Below, one piece after another: positions 24,882 to 33,752 of a stretch of 64,000 nucleotides of DNA (position 1 is the stretch's first letter; each line of letters begins with the position of its first letter). Under the pieces are notes generated by a model, which saw only the letters and a program-made list of their open reading frames with translations, was not told the DNA's origin and searched no databases. This DNA is from Chitinophagaceae bacterium (GTDB lineage: Bacteria > Bacteroidota > Bacteroidia > Chitinophagales > Chitinophagaceae): contig JAGFIS010000022.1 in assembly GCA_024103425.1 (NCBI GenBank), positions 1 to 64,000 of the forward strand. Direction: 5' to 3'. A program made the translations under genes and the position numbers.

Positions 24882-26987
24882 TTACTTCATTTTGCTTTTG
24901 ATCATCTGTATTTCTTTGGTGAGCGTGTCAATCAGTTTTTGTTGCTTTTCTATCATTTGTTGTTGCTCCTGCACGGCTTTTACCAAAGGCACTACAAACT
25001 CCGCATAGCGAAGGCCATAAGTATCATTTTCATTTTTGGGAGTGTCTATCCCGCTGAAATCGTAGCCGAGGGATTTGGCAGTGCTTTCCACTTCTTGCGC
25101 TACAAAACCTGTGTAGGTGATTTTTTCTTTTTCTTTTAACCCTTCATTCTGTGATTTTGTTGAAAGCCCACTCAGAGAGTCCTTGCGATTGCGATGCATG
25201 AATTTGTCTAATGAAGTCGCTGCTAAATTGTACGTGACCGGCCTTAGTTTGGTGATGAAGGAGAGCCCGGGCACATTTTCCTGCACATTTTTTTTGAAGC
25301 GGCCATCGCTAATATTGCTCCAGTTAGCATATACACGATAAGAATTATTACTGCTGTTGCCAATGGTTACCTGATTAGAAGCGACAGAAACGGCGTGGTA
25401 CCCAATAGCAATAGTATTATACGAATCATTAGCAGCGCCACCGGCTGCAGCCCCGATAAGGGTGTTATTCCATCCATAATTGACATCCTTACCTGCCTGA
25501 TATCCAATTGCGGTATTATTATCTGAACTCAATGTTATATCCAGGGCATGCTGGCCAACTGCAGTATTGTTATTCCCGGTCGTATTTAGGCTTAATGCAA
25601 AATATCCAACAGCGGTATTATAGATACCGGTAGTATTTTCGCCCAACGAGTAAACACCATTTGTGGTATTAGCTGTTCCGGTAGTATTATTTTGGAGAGC
25701 ATTAGAACCAGTGGCAGTATTATATGAACCGGTTGTATTTTTTTCTAAGGACTGGTACCCAATGGCAGTATTGTCAGACCCCTCCTTATTGTGAGATGAT
25801 GAACTGTAACCGATAGCGGTATTATTTGCACCGGTTGTATTGTTTGAAAGCGTGATGTAACCAGTAGCAGTATTGTTGCTTCCGGTAGTGTTGTTAAAAA
25901 GTACATTTGCTCCATTAGCAGTATTATATGAACCGGTTGTATTGCTAAAAAGTGCCCCAATTCCTGTAGCGGTATTATCCAACCCGGTTGTATTACTATA
26001 TAGGGTATTTGAACCATTAGCAGTGTTCCCGTGGCCTGTGGTGTTGGATAAGAGCGAATTGTACCCAAAAGCAGTGTTTAGGTTACCTGTGGTGTTGGAT
26101 GAAAGCGATTGGTACCCATTTGCAGTATTAGACCATCCAGTAGTGTTGGAGTAGAGCGAATGGTACCCATTTGCAGTATTCTCGTAGCCAGAAGTATTGG
26201 AGTATAATGCTTTTGAACCCACAGCAGTATTATAGTATCCTTCATTCTGATTATATAATGCCGAATCCCCGATAGCCACCAGGTTGTGGCCTTCGGTATT
26301 ATTATACAAGGTACCCATTCCTATTGCTACATTTGAATAGCCGGAGGTATTATTAATTAGTGAAGAAACACCAATGCCAATGTTGTTATTTCCCGTCTTG
26401 TTAGCAAGTAAAGACAGGCTTCCTACGGCTATATTATTGTTCCCCTGGTTGAAGTATAATGCCGCATTGCCTATTGCAGTATTTTGAAAACCTGTCTTAT
26501 TTGAAACAAGCACCCTGTTCCCTATTGCTGTGTTGTAAATGCCTGTTGTAATAGAATCTAGCGAACGAAATCCAAAGCTGGTATTTGTACTTACAGAGTC
26601 CATAAAACCTGCCCTCACATTTGCTACTCTGAATTGAAGCGGATGTTTGTCCGTAGTGCCAATAAAATTATCAGCACCTGTACCTGCATTACCTGTGGTA
26701 CTCCAGTCATTGGATTTATCATTTTTGCTATTCAGAAAAAGCCATACACTACCCGTATAGTAGGCAAAGGCTGCAGAGTCTGTATCAAAAACCAGCAACC
26801 CTGTCGCAGGACTATTGATACCGGTTCTTTGAACAGAAGTAAGTCGTGGAATTAAAAGACCTGCATGGTCAGAAGTAATTTCCAATTTAGAAGATGCATG
26901 AGGATTAGTAGTACCAATACCCACATTTTGAGCCTGCACACTCATGAATGAATAAAAAGTGATCAGCGTAAGAAAAATTTTCTTCAT
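24882..26987 (-). CDS. S74-type fibre protein with 17-residue repeats (701 aa)
   Basis: A Sec signal peptide ends A-Q-A, then comes N-V-G-I-G-T-T-N-P. After about residue 135 come roughly 21 tandem repeats of 17 residues, consensus N-T-T-G-x-x-N-T-A-x-G-x-x-x-L-x-S. They are expected to stack as a beta-roll or beta-helix fibre, probably trimeric. The C-terminal 142 residues (560-701) are an intramolecular chaperone/peptidase S74 domain. It starts S-D-G-R-F-K, the Ser-Lys dyad used for self-cleavage in phage tail spikes, and includes G-F-V-A-Q-E-V-E and a final coiled coil rich in Q and K. The gene lies 23 bp after a longer paralogue. With a signal peptide and no phage genes nearby, it is a cell-surface fibre rather than a tail spike. 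Confidence 0.88.
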   Translation of the reverse strand: MKKIFLTLITFYSFMSVQAQNVGIGTTNPHASSKLEITSDHAGLLIPRLTSVQRTGINSPATGLLVFDTDSAAFAYYTGSVWLFLNSKNDKSNDWSTTGNAGTGADNFIGTTDKHPLQFRVANVRAGFMDSVSTNTSFGFRSLDSITTGIYNTAIGNRVLVSNKTGFQNTAIGNAALYFNQGNNNIAVGSLSLLANKTGNNNIGIGVSSLINNTSGYSNVAIGMGTLYNNTEGHNLVAIGDSALYNQNEGYYNTAVGSKALYSNTSGYENTANGYHSLYSNTTGWSNTANGYQSLSSNTTGNLNTAFGYNSLLSNTTGHGNTANGSNTLYSNTTGLDNTATGIGALFSNTTGSYNTANGANVLFNNTTGSNNTATGYITLSNNTTGANNTAIGYSSSSHNKEGSDNTAIGYQSLEKNTTGSYNTATGSNALQNNTTGTANTTNGVYSLGENTTGIYNTAVGYFALSLNTTGNNNTAVGQHALDITLSSDNNTAIGYQAGKDVNYGWNNTLIGAAAGGAANDSYNTIAIGYHAVSVASNQVTIGNSSNNSYRVYANWSNISDGRFKKNVQENVPGLSFITKLRPVTYNLAATSLDKFMHRNRKDSLSGLSTKSQNEGLKEKEKITYTGFVAQEVESTAKSLGYDFSGIDTPKNENDTYGLRYAEFVVPLVKAVQEQQQMIEKQQKLIDTLTKEIQMIKSKMK

Positions 26988-27010
26988 CCCTGATAAGTTT
27001 AATGGTTTTA

Positions 27011-29470
27011 CTATTTGATTTTCTTTTCCAATAATTCCAATCTCTTAACCAGTTCATCTACTTTATCCTTCAGTATTTTGTTTTCCTTTTTTAATTCCAA
27101 ATTTTCTTTTTCTGATTTTTCATTTAATTCCTGCACAGCCTTTACTAATGGCACTACAAATTGTGAATAGGAAAGTCCGTAAGCATCTTTGCCGGTCTTA
27201 GGCATGATCACCCCATCAAAATCATAACCTGTCTCATTAGCCACTCTCTCTACTTCCTGTGCAATGAAACCACTATGCCTTATTTTTTCTGATTCGGAAT
27301 AGCCGGCGTATATAGCATCTGATATTTTACCTGTCTGGATAAACTGATTGAATTTTCCTGTCTGGAAATTATAAACCACCGGACGCAGCTTTAAAATAAA
27401 GTCAAGACCTTTTACTGATTCGGTGATATTGGTTTTGAATCTTCCGTCAGAGGGTGTGGTAAAAGGGACCTGCCCTTCAATAACTGTAACCGATGAATTT
27501 CCCAGGCGAATTTTGTTGCTGGCATTGACCACCGCATAGTTACCAATGGCAGTGGCATTGGTGAGATTTCCGGAAGATACATCTGCCCTGTAACCAACCG
27601 CAGTATTGGAAGAACCTGAAATGTTATTGTATAGCGCTAAATAGCCGGTAGCAGTGTTGTAATTTCCTGAAGTGTTTTGTGAAATGGATTGTTGCCCTAC
27701 AGCAATATTGGCACCTCCTGTAATATTACTAAAAAGCGCAAAAGAACCGATTGCTGTATTGGAAACACCTGTTGTATTTTTGTTTAATGTACTTGATCCA
27801 AAACCAACATTGTCACTTCCGGTAGAATTTGTATATAATCCTTCACTGCCTACAATTGTATTTCTGAATCCTGTTGTATTGGAGTTGCCTGCGTTATCGC
27901 CTAAAAAAGTATTATAGTAGCCGCTTGTATTCGTTTTTCCGGCGGATGACCCAACAAAGACATTGCCATTTGCCGTGTTATTTTTACCGGCATCGGTGCC
28001 AATAATAGTTACCCAACTCCCTGTGTTATTTATTCCTGCCGTATTTCCAATGATGGTATTATAATCACCGGTGGCAGACTCACCCGCACTTAAGCCAATA
28101 GCAATATTATATGAACCGGTGATATTATTCTTAAAAGCAGAATACCCGGCAACAGTATTACCGGTACCTGTAGTATTGTTCTGAAGTGAATAAGTGCCGA
28201 AAGCAGAATTATTACTTCCCTCAGTGTTAGCATTCATTACATACTGCCCTGAGCCTGTATTAAAATTTCCTGTAGTATTGGAATACAAAGTTCTGAAACC
28301 TACTGCTGTATTATAACCGCCGGTAGTATTGTTGTATAATGCTTCTGTTCCTAAAGCAGTCAACCATGAACCAGTTGCATTTGAATAGGCTGCCTGATAT
28401 CCCAATGCAGTGATATTAGAACCGGTTGTATTGCTGAATAAAGCTTTAGAACCGATAGCAGTATTCAGACCATCACCACCATTCTGATTATACATTGCCG
28501 AATCACCGACAGCTACTAAATTATTTCCTGAAATATTATTAAACAAAGCACTGGTACCTATAGCTGTATTGGAATAACCGGAAATATTATTGAGTAGAGC
28601 TGCATTACCGGTTGCGGTGTTATTACTCCCGGTTTCGTTTGCTTCCATCGCTGAAATCCCGATGGCAGTATTTTGTCCGCCCGTAGTATTTCCGCTGAGG
28701 CTGTAATTACCTGCAGCAGTATTTCCGTTTCCGGTAGAGTTGGAAACCAATGTACTTGCACCTAATGAGGTATTATTAATACCGGTAGTATTTGAATATA
28801 GAGACTGCATTCCTAAAGCAGTATTAAATCCACCGGTAGTGTTATTTGACATAGATTGATCCCCAATTGCGGTATTGTCACTTCCGGTTGTATTGCTGTA
28901 AAGCGATAAGTTTCCGATACCGGTATTATGCCCACCTGAAGTATTAAAGCGAAGCACATTTGCCCCCAAAGCTGAATTATATTTTCCGGTAGTATTACTG
29001 ATAAGAGATTTATAACCCAATGCACTATTGTAGGTTCCGGTAGTTAAAGAATCAAAAGTGCGAAAGCCGAATGATGTATTGAATCCAGCACTATCCAGGT
29101 GACCTGCATTGGCATTATTGATCCTGAACCGCAAGGGAGTTTTGTCAATAGTGCCGATAAATTGTGTATTAGGATCTGTTCCAGAATTACCACTAAGCAG
29201 CCATCCTGAACCACCTGATCCTACGGCGCCAAATGTGCCATCACCCCGAAGTACATCGGTTGACAGACCGGTAAATTTCAAACTGAACACCACGCCGTTT
29301 TTGTTGTGTTGCAGGATGCCGGCGTCAATACCATTTGCAAGTGTATCCACCCGAAGTCCGCCGGCAATATGCAGTTTATTTAATGGATTGGCAGTACCAA
29401 TGCCAACGTTTTGGGCGTTGCTACGAAATGCAATAAGAAAAACGATGAGTAAGCATGCTATTGGTTTCAT
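27011..29470 (-). CDS. S74-type fibre protein with 17-residue repeats (819 aa)
   Basis: This is the longer paralogue of the preceding fibre. The signal peptide ends N-A and is followed by Q-N-V-G-I-G-T-A-N-P. A linker is followed by about 30 degenerate copies of the 17-residue repeat. The middle copies (near residues 430-520) drift to forms such as N-T-I-I-G and N-V-F-V-G. The S74 chaperone domain begins at S674 (S-D-G-R-F-K), contains G-F-I-A-Q-E-V-E-R-V and ends in a long heptad-like coiled coil (E-L-N-E-K-S-E-K... to the lysine-rich end). The Ser and Lys expected for self-cleavage are present. Trimerisation followed by release of the C-terminal chaperone is the family mechanism. The role here, adhesion or biofilm fibre, is inferred. 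Confidence 0.88.
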   Translation of the reverse strand: MKPIACLLIVFLIAFRSNAQNVGIGTANPLNKLHIAGGLRVDTLANGIDAGILQHNKNGVVFSLKFTGLSTDVLRGDGTFGAVGSGGSGWLLSGNSGTDPNTQFIGTIDKTPLRFRINNANAGHLDSAGFNTSFGFRTFDSLTTGTYNSALGYKSLISNTTGKYNSALGANVLRFNTSGGHNTGIGNLSLYSNTTGSDNTAIGDQSMSNNTTGGFNTALGMQSLYSNTTGINNTSLGASTLVSNSTGNGNTAAGNYSLSGNTTGGQNTAIGISAMEANETGSNNTATGNAALLNNISGYSNTAIGTSALFNNISGNNLVAVGDSAMYNQNGGDGLNTAIGSKALFSNTTGSNITALGYQAAYSNATGSWLTALGTEALYNNTTGGYNTAVGFRTLYSNTTGNFNTGSGQYVMNANTEGSNNSAFGTYSLQNNTTGTGNTVAGYSAFKNNITGSYNIAIGLSAGESATGDYNTIIGNTAGINNTGSWVTIIGTDAGKNNTANGNVFVGSSAGKTNTSGYYNTFLGDNAGNSNTTGFRNTIVGSEGLYTNSTGSDNVGFGSSTLNKNTTGVSNTAIGSFALFSNITGGANIAVGQQSISQNTSGNYNTATGYLALYNNISGSSNTAVGYRADVSSGNLTNATAIGNYAVVNASNKIRLGNSSVTVIEGQVPFTTPSDGRFKTNITESVKGLDFILKLRPVVYNFQTGKFNQFIQTGKISDAIYAGYSESEKIRHSGFIAQEVERVANETGYDFDGVIMPKTGKDAYGLSYSQFVVPLVKAVQELNEKSEKENLELKKENKILKDKVDELVKRLELLEKKIK

Positions 29471-29543
29471 ACTTGTCTTATTTTTTATGTTTTGTATTGG
29501 TAATAAGTAACGCTAATGGTTACACGAAAAAATGTTTTGAATA

Positions 29544-31055
29544 TTATTCGTTTATTTTTCCGAAAAAAGCCTTACCCCTGCCATCAATGTTGCCTCCTAT
29601 CGCACCGTATGCACCAATTACAAACCGGCCATTATTATCCACACTGCAAGACCATCCAAAGAATTCAGGATCGCCACTACCTCCCGGTCTTGTGATCTTT
29701 TGCTGCTGTAGCCAACGTGTACCATCAAAATGAAAAATATATGCGGACCCCAGTCCCCTGTTTAGTCCCGCAGACACAGATCCAATAATGGCAGTATTTC
29801 CTGAAATGGAGACGCTGGATCCAAAACCCTTTTTGCTATTACCATCGCCTGCAATTAACTTTTGTTGAAGTGTCCAACTTGTACCATCTAAATAAAAATC
29901 ATAAACTGAACCACTGTAATCATTATCTCCATACATCCCGATAAAAGCATGATTACCGGAAATGGAAATGCTATTCCCAAAGAAATATCCAGGGGATCCA
30001 TTGCCTGGTGTCAATTTTTGCGGCCCCACCCAGGTAACTCCTTTGTCGGGTGAATAAAATGTATAAGCTGCCCCTTTTTGGGAATCCTTTTGAGCGGCAC
30101 CAACTATAATATTAAGTCCATATATAGCAACGCTATTTCCAAAATTATCTCCTCCCACACGTTCACGGTTGCCCGCTGTTAATTTTTGTAGCTGCACCCA
30201 ATTGCCACTGGTGTTATCAAAATGAAAAAGGTATGCTGCCCCCATATAATCATCATCAGCGTTAGCACCTATCACAGCATAGCTACCGTAAATAGAGACT
30301 GATTTTCCAAATTCATCACCCACTGCGACATCTGAACTTATTAGTTTTTGCTGCTCTACCCAGTTTGTTCCATTAAAATGAAAAATATAGGCAGCTCCTT
30401 TTTCAGATTCTTTCCCCGATGCCCCAACGATGGCATTGTTACCAGACATGGAGACAGAAAACCCAAATCTATCGTACCCCGCAGCATCGCTTGCTGAAAT
30501 TTTTTGTTGCAAAAGCCAGTTTGTTCCATCAAAATGGAAAATGTATGCGTAGCCACTATTGTCATTGGAGCTATTAACGTCACATCCAATAATAGCGTAA
30601 TCTCCGGATATGGATACACTATAACCAAGATTATCTCCAGTCATTCCATCATCTGCATATACGGGATTGTATGCTCCAATGTTGCTGATGGCAGCAGGGC
30701 AATCGCTCCAGGCACCGAAGCCGACGTTGCCTTGATCTGCATCAGATGTTCTGGTTGCAATTGCTGTCCACCGCATAGTGGTAGTGTTCCAGTAATAAAA
30801 CCCGGGACTTACAGCATTTTCTCCGGTACCGGCAGAGGCAGTATTATAAATCAATAAGGCATCAGCGGGAGCGGTAATCGGCGCAGCTACATTTACGGCA
30901 GTGAGTGCTACGCGGGGAACCAACATGCCTTTGTCGCCACTTTTTATGTCAAGGGCGGCGCTTGCATCCGGTGTGGTAGTGCCAATGCCAACGTTTTGTG
31001 CATTGACGTAATACATAAAAACAGATGCAACAAGAATGAGTAAAATCTGCTTCAT
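29544..31055 (-). CDS. Secreted FG-GAP repeat protein with N-V-G-I-G-T N-terminal module
   Basis: This 503-residue secreted protein has a signal peptide to about residue 19, then Q-N-V-G-I-G-T-T-T-P-D-A-S and a head region like that of the two fibre proteins downstream. From about residue 140 are seven repeats of roughly 50 residues, each with a core such as F-G-x-S-V-S-I-S-G-x-x-A-I-I-G. This is the FG-GAP/integrin-alpha pattern, and seven copies fit one seven-bladed propeller. Each repeat also contains Y-I-F-H-F-x-G-T-x-W. No T9SS sorting domain is seen at its C-terminus, unlike the last gene of the operon. It lies 73 bp upstream of the 819-residue fibre gene. A ligand-binding surface role is inferred. 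Confidence 0.85.
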   Translation of the reverse strand: MKQILLILVASVFMYYVNAQNVGIGTTTPDASAALDIKSGDKGMLVPRVALTAVNVAAPITAPADALLIYNTASAGTGENAVSPGFYYWNTTTMRWTAIATRTSDADQGNVGFGAWSDCPAAISNIGAYNPVYADDGMTGDNLGYSVSISGDYAIIGCDVNSSNDNSGYAYIFHFDGTNWLLQQKISASDAAGYDRFGFSVSMSGNNAIVGASGKESEKGAAYIFHFNGTNWVEQQKLISSDVAVGDEFGKSVSIYGSYAVIGANADDDYMGAAYLFHFDNTSGNWVQLQKLTAGNRERVGGDNFGNSVAIYGLNIIVGAAQKDSQKGAAYTFYSPDKGVTWVGPQKLTPGNGSPGYFFGNSISISGNHAFIGMYGDNDYSGSVYDFYLDGTSWTLQQKLIAGDGNSKKGFGSSVSISGNTAIIGSVSAGLNRGLGSAYIFHFDGTRWLQQQKITRPGGSGDPEFFGWSCSVDNNGRFVIGAYGAIGGNIDGRGKAFFGKINE

Positions 31056-31090
31056 AAACTATTATTTTCTGATTATTGATAAGTTCTTCA

Positions 31091-31546
31091 TCATTTTTCT
31101 ACGGGTAGTCCGGCAGCTATCCACTCTTTTAGTCCACCATTTATATGAGCTACATTCTTATATCCCATTTCCTTAAGTGTTTTCACGGCCAATGCTGATC
31201 TGCCACTGGATGCACAATAGAGTATGATTCTTTTCTCTTTGTCGAATTCTGGTTTGTGATATGGAAGAGTGGGGTCAGCATAAAATTCCAGCATACCTCT
31301 GGGGGCATTTGTAGCACCTGCTATTTTCCCGTTTTTTAAAAGTTCATCCGGCTCGCGGATGTCGATTACTGTTACGTCTCCCTTTTTTATTTCAGCATTT
31401 GCCTGTTGGGGAGTAAGGTTTTCGATCTCCTGTTTTGCGGATTTAACCATGTCGGCCGCAGATTTTTGTGCCATTGTGAAGTGTGTTAAGGGCGTGAATA
31501 GAATAGTGAGTAGTAAGAGTTGGAACACCTGTGCCTTCTGCTTCAT
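31091..31546 (-). CDS. Periplasmic rhodanese-like protein
   Basis: This 151-residue protein has an N-terminal signal peptide (to about residue 26) and one rhodanese domain. The active-site loop reads Y-C-A-S-S-G-R-S-A with the catalytic C111, and the domain signatures V-I-D-I-R-E-P-D-E and N-I/H-I-N-G-G-L-K-E-W are present. Rhodaneses transfer sulfane sulfur through a persulfidated cysteine. Exported single-domain versions often take part in sulfur or redox metabolism. It lies 35 bp upstream of the FG-GAP gene on the same strand and may head that operon, although a functional link to the surface proteins is not evident. The 288-bp gap before the next gene shows no clear promoter. Confidence 0.88.
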   Translation of the reverse strand: MKQKAQVFQLLLLTILFTPLTHFTMAQKSAADMVKSAKQEIENLTPQQANAEIKKGDVTVIDIREPDELLKNGKIAGATNAPRGMLEFYADPTLPYHKPEFDKEKRIILYCASSGRSALAVKTLKEMGYKNVAHINGGLKEWIAAGLPVEK

Positions 31547-31834
31547 GATTGTAGATTTTAGAAGTTATCAAATGAGTGTGTTGCCTGATGCTTTAGCTAA
31601 TGTAAAAACTGAAAAAACCGCTTCCTTATGGAAATCGCCCAATGGAGTTATTTATAGAGATAAAACAATAATTAGGGACAGATACCCCAAACTGGTATTT
31701 ATAAGTCGTTTGTCGGAAAATTGTGCACTTGGTCTTTTTCCTGTATTAGGAGTGTGATGGTTTTTATAACTTCGATTTGGTTCTTTCTATAAGATTACTT
31801 TACCGATTGCTTTAGTAAACAAAAAAACGAACCG

Positions 31835-32986
31835 ATGAATAAATTGCTGAGCTCAGTCAATACATTTTTGTACAACGACTTTATTTTTTCTACAAAGTAT
31901 AGAATGGCTCGCCATACTGTATTTTGGGTCTTTCATACCTTGATATGGGCTTTATTCTGGAAGTTGTTAGGATCTCCCGGATCTTATGGACGAGAGGTTA
32001 TCAATATGACCATGTGGTTGCCTATATTTATTTTGTATGGCTACCCTATGGCTTACTGGGCCGTTCCGCAGTTGTTAATGAAAGAAAAGCTGGTGCAGTT
32101 CTTACTGTTAATACTCGCCTGGGGATTTGTGGGCCTGTATATTGACCAATGGTTCAGGGCATTTATATATATTCCTTTGCAGGAAGCGATGGAGTTTAAG
32201 GATATACTTCCGGCGGGGCCTCTGGCATTCTGCTACCTGTGTCTTACTACCTCCGCAGCAATTCCAATGGTTATTAAGTTTTTTAAATTCTGGAACAAGA
32301 AACAACAGGATCTGCTCAATGTGCAGCAGGAAAAGATGGTAGCCGAACTGCAATTGCTGAAGGCACAGGTACATCCTCATTTCCTGTTCAATACACTCAA
32401 TAATATTTATTCTTTTTCGCTTGAACATTCACCTAAAACTCCCGAGCTGGTTCTAAAACTGTCAAACCTGCTGAGCTATATGCTATATGACTGCAAGGCG
32501 CCGGAAGTAAGGCTGGAGAAGGAGTTGGAGATAATGAAGAATTATATTGAACTGGAACGGGAGCGCTATGGAAATAAAATCGATATTTCGTGGAATATTA
32601 ATGGAAACGTAGGAGCACATTATATAGCACCGCTTATGCTGTTGCCTTTTATTGAGAATGCTTTCAAGCATGGCACATCAGAGCAGATAGAAAAACCCTG
32701 GCTCAGTGTGGATCTGTCTGTAAAGGGAAACAGCATGAAAGTGAAAATCAGCAATAGCAAAAATGAGGGTATTACATCCGGGAGTAATGGTATAGGCATT
32801 GCTAATGTCAAAAAGCGCCTTCAGCTTATTTATCCCGATAGCCACACCTTGAAACTGAGTGATGAAAGTGATTTCTTTGTGGTTTCATTGAATATTGATT
32901 TTACGGAAGAGATAAACTTATCCGGCAAATTGTCATCTATTTTAGTGCAACCTGATAATTATGAAACTGCAGTGCCTGCTTATTGA
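31835..32986 (+). CDS. LytS-type sensor histidine kinase
   Basis: This 383-residue kinase has four membrane helices at about 28-46, 59-78, 85-105 and 127-149, then a short coiled coil. The His_kinase domain has L-K-A-Q-V-H-P-H-F-L-F-N-T-L-N, with the phospho-acceptor H182 in P-H-F-L-F-N. A HATPase domain follows, with L-L-P-F-I-E-N-A-F-K-H-G and G-I-G-I-A-N-V-K-K-R-L. This is the LytS/YehU-type family usual in Bacteroidota. There is no recognisable soluble sensor domain, so the signal is probably membrane-borne. It overlaps the downstream regulator by 26 bp, implying translational coupling. Confidence 0.94.
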   Translation: MNKLLSSVNTFLYNDFIFSTKYRMARHTVFWVFHTLIWALFWKLLGSPGSYGREVINMTMWLPIFILYGYPMAYWAVPQLLMKEKLVQFLLLILAWGFVGLYIDQWFRAFIYIPLQEAMEFKDILPAGPLAFCYLCLTTSAAIPMVIKFFKFWNKKQQDLLNVQQEKMVAELQLLKAQVHPHFLFNTLNNIYSFSLEHSPKTPELVLKLSNLLSYMLYDCKAPEVRLEKELEIMKNYIELERERYGNKIDISWNINGNVGAHYIAPLMLLPFIENAFKHGTSEQIEKPWLSVDLSVKGNSMKVKISNSKNEGITSGSNGIGIANVKKRLQLIYPDSHTLKLSDESDFFVVSLNIDFTEEINLSGKLSSILVQPDNYETAVPAY

Positions 32987-33674
32987 TGACGAACCACCGG
33001 CATTGAAAGTACTGTCGAGGTATATCTCTGAGATTGGTGGTATGGAGGTGGTAGGGCAGTGCCGGAATGCTATAGAAGCAATTGGGATATTGCGCAATTA
33101 TCGGGTAGATGTGATTTTCCTCGATATAAAAATGCCGCGTATTGTAGGCACTGAATTTTTGAAGAGTCTTTCCCATCCTCCTAAGGTGATTTTTGTTACT
33201 GCATACCGTGAATATGCGGTGGATGGCTTCGAACTCGATGCAGTGGATTATTTGGTAAAGCCTGTTTCTTTTGAAAGATTTGTAAAGGCGGTTACCAAGC
33301 TGAACCGGTTGATAGGGAGGGAGACGCCTCATACTATGGATACATCTGAATCTCCCGTGGATGCATTTGTGTATTTGAAAGTGGATAAGGATATGAAAAA
33401 GATTTTTATAGATCATATCCTTTATATTGAAAGCTGGAAAGACTATGTGAAGATATTCCTGACTGATGGCAAGAACATTCTGGTAAAGCAATCTATTACA
33501 GCGATGGAGAATCTGTTTTCCGATCATAAATTTTCACGGATTCACCGGTCTTACATTGTGTCGCTGGACCATATTTCAGGATATAATGGCTCGGTTGTTC
33601 AGCTGGGAAAAACAGAGATACCTATTGGGAGGTTGTATAAGCATGTGGTAATGGAGCGATTGCATGGTGGATGA
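32961..33674 (+). CDS. LytTR-family response regulator
   Basis: This 237-residue regulator has a receiver domain (about 2-120) with D9/D10 and phospho-acceptor D55 in V-I-F-L-D-I-K-M-P. A LytTR DNA-binding domain (about 135-235) contains the typical I-L-Y-I-E-S-W-K-D-Y-V-K-I and F-S-R-I-H-R-S-Y-I-V-S. LytTR regulators bind as dimers to pairs of short direct repeats. The start codon lies inside the 3' end of the kinase gene. The target genes cannot be read from context: the next gene is convergent, and the surface operon upstream is divergent from the kinase. Confidence 0.94.
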   Translation: MKLQCLLIDDEPPALKVLSRYISEIGGMEVVGQCRNAIEAIGILRNYRVDVIFLDIKMPRIVGTEFLKSLSHPPKVIFVTAYREYAVDGFELDAVDYLVKPVSFERFVKAVTKLNRLIGRETPHTMDTSESPVDAFVYLKVDKDMKKIFIDHILYIESWKDYVKIFLTDGKNILVKQSITAMENLFSDHKFSRIHRSYIVSLDHISGYNGSVVQLGKTEIPIGRLYKHVVMERLHGG

Positions 33675-33752
33675 CCGAAGGTGTGGTAATTTTCAATTTT
33701 AGAAAGTGAATAACATTAAGCAATATTGATGGTTGCAGAATGGGAATTCGGC

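Noticed and set aside
24950..29080. 51-bp periodic DNA resembling a repeat array or CRISPR
   Set aside because: The period is explained by in-frame 17-residue protein repeats in two fibre genes with signal peptides and S74 domains.
24882..29470. Prophage tail-spike genes
   Set aside because: Both proteins have Sec signal peptides and no phage structural, lysis or integrase gene lies nearby. They sit with T9SS and FG-GAP surface proteins.
32937..33527. 196-codon minus-strand frame
   Set aside because: Antisense to the LytTR regulator, which has all family motifs. It is a shadow frame.
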